From: Azoarcus sp. DD4
GTDB lineage: Bacteria; Pseudomonadota; Gammaproteobacteria; Burkholderiales; Rhodocyclaceae
Assembly (NCBI RefSeq): GCF_006496635.1
Contig: NZ_CP022958.1
Location: forward strand, 4,278,001 to 4,342,000
DNA: 64,000 bases
Direction: 5' to 3'
The notes beneath the pieces are model-generated. The model searched no databases and was not told the DNA's origin. It worked only from the letters and a program-made list of their open reading frames with translations. Both the position numbers and the translations under genes were made by a program. Below, one piece after another: positions 58,868 to 64,000 of this stretch; positions within the stretch are counted from its first letter, which is position 1, and the number at the start of each line of letters is the position of its first letter.

Positions 58868-60049
58868 ATGCGCCTCCTGATTTGCGGCCTTGTGGCGAGC
58901 CTGTCGGCGCCGGTGTCGACGGCCGCGGTCATCATGGTCGGCGAGGGCGAGGCAATCACGCGCATCGCCGACGCGGCCCGCATCGCCCGGGACGGCGACC
59001 TCGTCCTCATCAAGCCCGGCACCTACCGCGGCGATGTCGCGGTCTGGGAACAGCACGCGCTGGAAATCCGCGGTCTCTCTCCGCAGCCCACTTTGATCGC
59101 CGACGGGAAGATTGCCGAAGGTAAGGCCATCTGGGTGTTTCGCAATGGCCGCATCAAGGTCGGCAACCTCGCCTTTCGCGGGGCCCGTGCCGCCGACGGC
59201 AACGGCGCGGCAATACGCCTAGAGAGCGGCGCGCTCGAAATCCAGGGCTGCACTTTCGAAGACAACCAGATGGGCGTGTTGACGGGCAACGTCGCCGACG
59301 CAAGGCTGGCCGTGCGCGACAGCGTGTTCGCCAACGCCCCCGCGCAATCCGCCCCGCTGCCGCACCTGCTCTACGTCGGCCGCATCGACACCGTCCATGT
59401 GGAGGGCAGCCGTTTCGAGGGCGGTCACTTCGGCCACCTGATCAAGTCGCGCGCGCGTACCAGCGTACTGCGCTACAACTTCATCGTGGATGGTCCGGCC
59501 GGCAGAGCCTCGTATGAGATCGACCTCCCGGACGGCGGCGACGCCCTGCTGGTGGGCAATGTCATCGGTCAGAGTCCGGGAAGCGAGAACCTCGCCCTGA
59601 TCGCGTTCGGCGCCGAGGGGCCCGGCTGGCAGGAGAACCGGCTGCGCATGTCGCACAACACGCTGATCAACGAAAAACCGCAAGCGGCCCACTTCCTGCG
59701 CGCCTGGCCCGAGCGGCTGACCAGCCCTCTCAGTATCGTGACACTCAACAATCTGATCGTCGGAGAAGGCTTCTTCGACCAGATCCACCCCGGCGATCAC
59801 GCCGGCAACCAGAAGCTGCCTGCCGGCTACTTCGCGGGAAGGGGCGCCGACTTCACCCTTCCGCCGTCATCGCCGCTGCGCGGCAAAGTCATGCCGCCGG
59901 CGACTCCGGCGCTGATACCAACGGCCGAATTCACCGCTCCGGCCAGCTCAAGGGCCCTCGCCCCACCGGCATCATGGGCGCCAGGCGCGTTCCAGCGCGT
60001 ACCGGCCAACCAAGCGACGATATCGGAACACGTTGCGACCCCGCCCTAG
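58868..60049 (+). CDS. Secreted right-handed parallel beta-helix protein
   Basis: A 393-residue protein with a signal peptide (about 1-19). The remainder has repeated short strands typical of a pectate-lyase-like beta-helix (IKPGTYRGDVAVW, IRGLSPQPTLIAD, LEIQGCTFEDNQMGVL, VHVEGSRFEGGHFGHLIKS, MSHNTLINE). The C-terminal 40 or so residues are Pro/Ala-rich. Such proteins often bind or cut polysaccharides, and it sits next to an exopolysaccharide-type locus, but no catalytic residues can be named. The ATG at 58868 begins at the signal peptide. Its TAG stop shares bases with the stop of the convergent polymerase gene. Confidence 0.75.
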   Translation: MRLLICGLVASLSAPVSTAAVIMVGEGEAITRIADAARIARDGDLVLIKPGTYRGDVAVWEQHALEIRGLSPQPTLIADGKIAEGKAIWVFRNGRIKVGNLAFRGARAADGNGAAIRLESGALEIQGCTFEDNQMGVLTGNVADARLAVRDSVFANAPAQSAPLPHLLYVGRIDTVHVEGSRFEGGHFGHLIKSRARTSVLRYNFIVDGPAGRASYEIDLPDGGDALLVGNVIGQSPGSENLALIAFGAEGPGWQENRLRMSHNTLINEKPQAAHFLRAWPERLTSPLSIVTLNNLIVGEGFFDQIHPGDHAGNQKLPAGYFAGRGADFTLPPSSPLRGKVMPPATPALIPTAEFTAPASSRALAPPASWAPGAFQRVPANQATISEHVATPP

Positions 60050-62517
60050 CGGGATCTCGCCGCATCGGACGGAGCGCGCAGCCCCAGTGCGAGAAAGCAC
60101 ATGAGGAACGCGAGCAGGGCGAGCCGCGGAGCATCGACCAGGCTATCGAACGCCCCTACCGCGAAGAACGCCGCCATGCCACCTGCCAGCGGCGGCGCCA
60201 GCGCATGCCGCGCCGCCCGTCCGACCGTCACCCGGAAAAAGGCCGCCAGCGACAACACGCTGAACGCGAGCAGACCGAGCACGCCCTGTTCGACGAAGTA
60301 ATGAAGCCAAAGATTCTTCGCATGCCAGGGCAGGTGATGGCGGTCGCTGCTGAAGAACCAGAAATCACTGGCGGCCGAAAAGTCGCCATTGCCGATGAGC
60401 TCCCTGCCCTGCGCATCGATCAGGCTGAGGTCATCGACTTCGATCCGGCGCCCCTGACTACCGCTTGCCACCGAGAAGACCGTCAGGCGCGGTAGCCATC
60501 CGCCCCCCCAGCCCAGGCCCTCCTTGCCGACGGCGACCTGCACCCGGCGCCAGGTATCGCCCGCCATCACCCGCTGCTCGCTACCGGTGCATTCGGTCGT
60601 GTAGAGCAGATGCTTGCGACAGATCTCGGTATGCAGGATCACCTCACCCTCCGGCGCCCTGACCCGCAGGGCGAGCACGAAGGGGGCTTCGAGATCGGAC
60701 CGCACGCGCTGCGACACACGGTACAGTTCGCCGAACCCCAGCACGTGGCGCGGCCCGCCCAACCGCAGGTACAGATTGCCCGTATCTTCCCGCTCTATCC
60801 GGTGGCTGCCGGGATACATGCCGTTCGGAACCTGCCAGAAGAAGCGCTCGGCAAACTGCCCCACCCCTATTCCCAGCCAGAAGGCCTGATCCCCTTGCGG
60901 CAACGCCGCTGCCAGCGACCAATGCTGCAACCGGCCGGCGAAATCCTCAGCCACGGTCTCAAAGCGCTTGCTCGCGTAGTAGGTGTTGAAGGTCACGACG
61001 ACCGCCGCCAGGCTCCCCAAGGCCAGCGCGACCCGTACCCAAGCGGCAGCATTCGGGCGCCAACAGACGGTCGGCCAGCGGTGGACCACCCCCAGCGGCG
61101 CCAGCACCCACAACGCGGCAATCGAGCCCGCCAGCAGCCCCCGTCCTTCGGACCAGAACTCCGACATCAGCACCGCGGCGATCGCCATCCACACCACGCA
61201 GGCCAGGGCGCAGACCTGCGCCACGCGCAACCAGCGCGCCGGCGGCCTCAGCAGAAGCAGGCATGACAGGCTCGCCCCGCTCAACGCATAGGCCAGATAG
61301 ACCCCTTTCGGTATTCCCCACATCGCCACGACACTGAGTCCGCCGCCGATCAAACCGAGCAGAGCCGCCTGAGCCAGTTGCCGGCCCGACGACACTGCAA
61401 CCAGCGGAGCGACCGCGAACACGCCGGCAGCCAGCCCCAGCATGGCCGCAAGCCCGCGGTAGCCACCGCTCTGGAACACGCCGACGAAGGACCATCCGAG
61501 GACCAGCGCAAAGCCTCCCCAAGCCAGCACGACGCCCGGCGCGAGGCGAACCGAACCGCGCTGCGCTGCGCTGCGAACCATCAACACGCCGGTGAGCGCA
61601 ACACCGAGCGCCACACCCAGGTACAAGCCGCGGGAAAAGCTCGTGAAGGCCACGTAGCCGACAAGCGCCAACAAGGCCATCAACGGTACCAGGCGTGCGG
61701 CCCGCTGCTCGCGCAGCACCATCCACACCGCGAACGGCACCGTCAGCGCCAGCCAGCCATCCAGCGTGGCGCCGCCGACGTTCATTTCCCAGAACAACGA
61801 GGTCGTCCGGTAGTCGCTGGCAAAATCGGTCAGCCCGGTAAACACCATGCGCTCCCACAGCGCCCCCAGCGACACCAGCAGCAGGCCGAGCAGCACGCCT
61901 GCCGTCCAGAATCCGACCGCCTGCGCCTGCCGCGCGCGCATCGCCACGATCAGCAAGGGCAACAGCAAGACAGGCCAGATAAAACCCTTGGCCAGCCGCA
62001 CACCGTTGAGCGGAGTCGAATAGCCCGCCAGCAGGCTCGGGTCGTTCCACACAGCGAGTAGTGGCCACCAGGCCGTCGACAGCATGAAGCTCGACAACAA
62101 CAAGCCGACCAGCCCCCACTGCAGCACACCGAATCGCCACATGCGGCTTGGCGGCGAGGAAGTCGGCTGAAAGGCCTCTCGCACCCCCCCGACGGCCAAA
62201 GCGCTCAGCACCAGGGCATCGCTTTCGGTCAGATGGATCGCGCCGGTCCAGCCGGCAAGGTCCACGACCGGCGCCAGGGCCGGCACCGCGACCAGCCAGG
62301 CGTCACGGTGCCAGGCCACCGCCAGCAGGCAGATCGCGACGATGACAGCGCCGCGCAGGCTGCCCAGCGGATGAGTTCCGGCAAACACCACGAGCGCACC
62401 GCACGCGAGCAGCGCCAGGATCAGCCAGGCAAGCCTTGTCGTCACGCCAGTCGCAACCGGCACCGTCACGTCGGCCAGCGCGTGCGGGCGCCGGCCTCGC
62501 TCCGCACCTGCGTGCAT
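60046..62517 (-). CDS. O-antigen ligase/polymerase-like membrane protein with large extracytoplasmic insert
   Basis: An 823-residue polytopic protein with at least twelve hydrophobic helices. About 190 residues before the last helices (about 530-715) form a soluble, beta-rich insert with cysteines (EICRKHLLYTTECTGS) and a GNGDFS...DFWFFSSD block resembling a carbohydrate-binding module. This is followed by HAKNLWLHYFVEQGVLGLLAF, the equivalent of the HNxxLxxxxExGxxG region of Wzy/WaaL-type ligases. SFSRGLYLG earlier also fits. It probably polymerises or ligates a surface polysaccharide. It belongs to the exosortase-linked minus-strand group, three bases after the TPR gene. The ATG at 62517 lacks a good ribosome site. 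Confidence 0.75.
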   Translation of the reverse strand: MHAGAERGRRPHALADVTVPVATGVTTRLAWLILALLACGALVVFAGTHPLGSLRGAVIVAICLLAVAWHRDAWLVAVPALAPVVDLAGWTGAIHLTESDALVLSALAVGGVREAFQPTSSPPSRMWRFGVLQWGLVGLLLSSFMLSTAWWPLLAVWNDPSLLAGYSTPLNGVRLAKGFIWPVLLLPLLIVAMRARQAQAVGFWTAGVLLGLLLVSLGALWERMVFTGLTDFASDYRTTSLFWEMNVGGATLDGWLALTVPFAVWMVLREQRAARLVPLMALLALVGYVAFTSFSRGLYLGVALGVALTGVLMVRSAAQRGSVRLAPGVVLAWGGFALVLGWSFVGVFQSGGYRGLAAMLGLAAGVFAVAPLVAVSSGRQLAQAALLGLIGGGLSVVAMWGIPKGVYLAYALSGASLSCLLLLRPPARWLRVAQVCALACVVWMAIAAVLMSEFWSEGRGLLAGSIAALWVLAPLGVVHRWPTVCWRPNAAAWVRVALALGSLAAVVVTFNTYYASKRFETVAEDFAGRLQHWSLAAALPQGDQAFWLGIGVGQFAERFFWQVPNGMYPGSHRIEREDTGNLYLRLGGPRHVLGFGELYRVSQRVRSDLEAPFVLALRVRAPEGEVILHTEICRKHLLYTTECTGSEQRVMAGDTWRRVQVAVGKEGLGWGGGWLPRLTVFSVASGSQGRRIEVDDLSLIDAQGRELIGNGDFSAASDFWFFSSDRHHLPWHAKNLWLHYFVEQGVLGLLAFSVLSLAAFFRVTVGRAARHALAPPLAGGMAAFFAVGAFDSLVDAPRLALLAFLMCFLALGLRAPSDAARSR

Positions 62518-62520
62518 GGA

Positions 62521-63258
62521 TTACTGCGCCGACTCGCCAACCTGCCCGGTTGCGGCTGGCGGGGCCGATTCCACGCCGGACGCGGCCGGCTCCGGGGATA
62601 TCGTCTCCGGTGCGGGCGGCGGCGGTTCGCGCCACTTGCCGGCACGCTTGAGCTTGTCGCGCAAGCCAGGAAGCGGGAAACCGAGTGCATAGGCGCGATG
62701 CGCACCGGCAAGCGATTTGTCGTACTGCTTGAGATCGAAATAGGCCAGGCCGAGGTTGTAGTGGATATTGGCGTCGTTCCCGTCCAGCGCGCTGGCTTCC
62801 TCGAGCTTGGCCAAGGCTTGCTGCGGTTGGCCATGCTTCAGGAAATAGAGCCCATAGATGAGCTTCACCATCCCGTCGTCGGGCGTGTAGGTTTCGGCAC
62901 GGATCAGATAGCACTCGACCGAATGTGCGGCCCCCGGCGCATGTGCAGTCCGGTCACGCACGCCGAGATTGACCATCGACATCAAGGCCCGATGATGATT
63001 CGGGGACGCGTGCAGCGTGTACGCCAGATCGCCACCGATGGTGCCGCTGATCCCCTTTCTCAGCTGTTCCACCGAAGGCGGGAAATGGTATTGCTCGACG
63101 ATGCGGAGACTCGCCTTGCCCGTGCGATAGTCGAACGGCCCATACCCACTCTTGAGCGAACCGCAACCGGGCACCTCCTGGGCATGAGCACTGATCCCCA
63201 ACTGCAGCCATCCGGAAGCCAGCAGGGCTCCCAGCAGCCTCCACCTGCGCACGCTCAT
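62521..63258 (-). CDS. Periplasmic TPR protein of exopolysaccharide locus
   Basis: A 245-residue exported protein. A signal peptide (about 1-26, cleaving after AHAQ or close by) is followed by a conserved block with a cysteine (GCGSLKSGYGPFDYR) and IGGDLAYTLHASPNHHRALMSM. TPR repeats follow (about 130-205: LIYGLYFLKHGQPQQALAKLEEA, IHYNLGLAYFDLKQYDKSLAGA), then a Pro/Ala-rich tail. It probably supports assembly of polysaccharide machinery; the exact role is unknown. The start overlaps the stop of the upstream hydrolase gene as ATGA. Confidence 0.75.
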   Translation of the reverse strand: MSVRRWRLLGALLASGWLQLGISAHAQEVPGCGSLKSGYGPFDYRTGKASLRIVEQYHFPPSVEQLRKGISGTIGGDLAYTLHASPNHHRALMSMVNLGVRDRTAHAPGAAHSVECYLIRAETYTPDDGMVKLIYGLYFLKHGQPQQALAKLEEASALDGNDANIHYNLGLAYFDLKQYDKSLAGAHRAYALGFPLPGLRDKLKRAGKWREPPPPAPETISPEPAASGVESAPPAATGQVGESAQ

Positions 63259-64000
63259 TTCTCCATCCTCCCTCCGCGCCTTGCGATTTCCATCACCATT
63301 GCCAAAGTGGCAACGGCGACGTCCTCTTTTGCCCTCTTTGTCGAGAACGTATGGTCGGCCTCGAAGCGCCTGATACCCAGGAACCGTGGTCCTTCAAGCA
63401 GGCAGCACCACCGCGACGACTTCGCGACGCCCCCCTCGAACTCCCGTGCAACGTAATCCCGCTCACTCAGAAAGAAGGCATACTCCGCCGCGCTCGCAGC
63501 CAACGCACTGGCCATCCGGGTCGGCAGATCCTGAATCGCATGAGCAGCCGGCGCCGGATCGTGCGAGCGCACGCGAGCAGCCCTCACGGCACCGACCAAC
63601 CCGCCAAGCGAGCGCCCCAACGCCACCCCGCCACCAAACAGCTTGCGCCAGAAGGAAGGCTCCAGGATCCGCTTGAAATAGTAATGGCGAAGCTGGGTGC
63701 GCGCCGCGCCCTCGGGCGTCCGCACCCAGGGGTTCAGCAGGACCAGACCGGCAACGCGGGCGTCGGTGGGGGCATACAGGCAGGCTGCGCTGGCGCCGTC
63801 GCACAAGCCCCACAGCACCACGCGCTCCAGCTGCGGCTGACTGGAGAAGAAAGCATCGACCGCCGCGCGAAGATCTTCGCTGACCGCTTCGAAATCGCGC
63901 ATGAGGCCAGTAGCATCTCCCATGCCACGGTAATCGAAGCGCATGCACGGAACGCCGCTTTCGGCGAGCCTGCGCGACAACTGCACGAACTGGCGATGGC
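63255..64000 (-). CDS. Exosortase A-associated hydrolase 1, N-terminus beyond the right edge
   Basis: An alpha/beta hydrolase whose frame stays open to the right edge; the residues before the first possible internal start read HRQF, matching the family's GSHRQF segment, so the true N-terminus lies outside. Visible parts are RFDYRGMGDATG, the nucleophile elbow WGLCDGASAACLY, where Cys stands in place of the usual Ser, and a late acid/His region (FEADHTFST). As I recall, Cys is normal in this family, which accompanies exosortase A/PEP-CTERM systems. Its substrate is unknown. It overlaps the downstream TPR gene by four bases and marks the edge of an exopolysaccharide/exosortase locus. Confidence 0.8.
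   Translation of the reverse strand, partial: HRQFVQLSRRLAESGVPCMRFDYRGMGDATGLMRDFEAVSEDLRAAVDAFFSSQPQLERVVLWGLCDGASAACLYAPTDARVAGLVLLNPWVRTPEGAARTQLRHYYFKRILEPSFWRKLFGGGVALGRSLGGLVGAVRAARVRSHDPAPAAHAIQDLPTRMASALAASAAEYAFFLSERDYVAREFEGGVAKSSRWCCLLEGPRFLGIRRFEADHTFSTKRAKEDVAVATLAMVMEIARRGGRMEK

Overview
The window is a GC-rich (roughly two-thirds GC by eye), densely packed stretch of bacterial chromosome. It looks like a betaproteobacterium, most likely Rhodocyclales/Zoogloeaceae (Thauera, Azoarcus or Aromatoleum-like). That placement is inferred from the protein sequences, the H-NS type, the rpsU-dnaG-rpoD block, a type IV pilus pilB-pilC-pilD set and an exosortase-A type locus at the right edge. 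No insertion sequence, prophage, CRISPR array or plasmid origin is visible.

Left third (1-24 kb): an unrecognised gene running off the left edge; thyA-folA (thymidylate and folate metabolism); a PLP-dependent Orn/Lys/Arg decarboxylase; dcd; apbC/mrp; an OmpA-type lipoprotein; metG; a SulP anion transporter with an overlapping acylphosphatase; a minus-strand run made of an LTA-synthase-type sulfatase, an anchored beta-propeller-like protein, dnaE, a quinone oxidoreductase and outer-membrane phospholipase A; and maeB, divergent from an orphan ParA ATPase.

Middle (24-47 kb): uvrD; a small conserved-looking unknown protein; leuS-lptE-holA-proA; xerD-ybaK; hns; folB, plsY and tsaD; the macromolecular synthesis block rpsU-dnaG-rpoD with a terminator between rpsU and dnaG and a likely internal promoter for rpoD; a CAU-anticodon tRNA that looks more like Ile2 than Met; an HD-GYP response regulator; and a tight minus-strand operon ffh-EI24-cinA-like-ygjP-gloA, with a CcsA-type membrane protein divergent from ffh.

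Right third (47-64 kb): pilB-pilC-pilD (pilus assembly ATPase, platform protein, prepilin peptidase); an FmdB zinc ribbon, a DUF502 membrane protein and aspS; a TPR protein with a degenerate receiver domain; a barnase-like RNase lipoprotein coupled to a barstar inhibitor; hsp20 behind a sigma-32-like promoter; argB; a secreted beta-helix protein; and, on the minus strand, an O-antigen-ligase-like polymerase, a periplasmic TPR protein and the truncated exosortase-A-associated hydrolase 1, marking the edge of an exopolysaccharide/PEP-CTERM locus that continues beyond the window.

Most of the window is housekeeping. The less ordinary parts are the barnase/barstar pair beside the degenerate-receiver TPR protein, the partial unknown gene at the left end, and the exosortase-linked genes at the right end.
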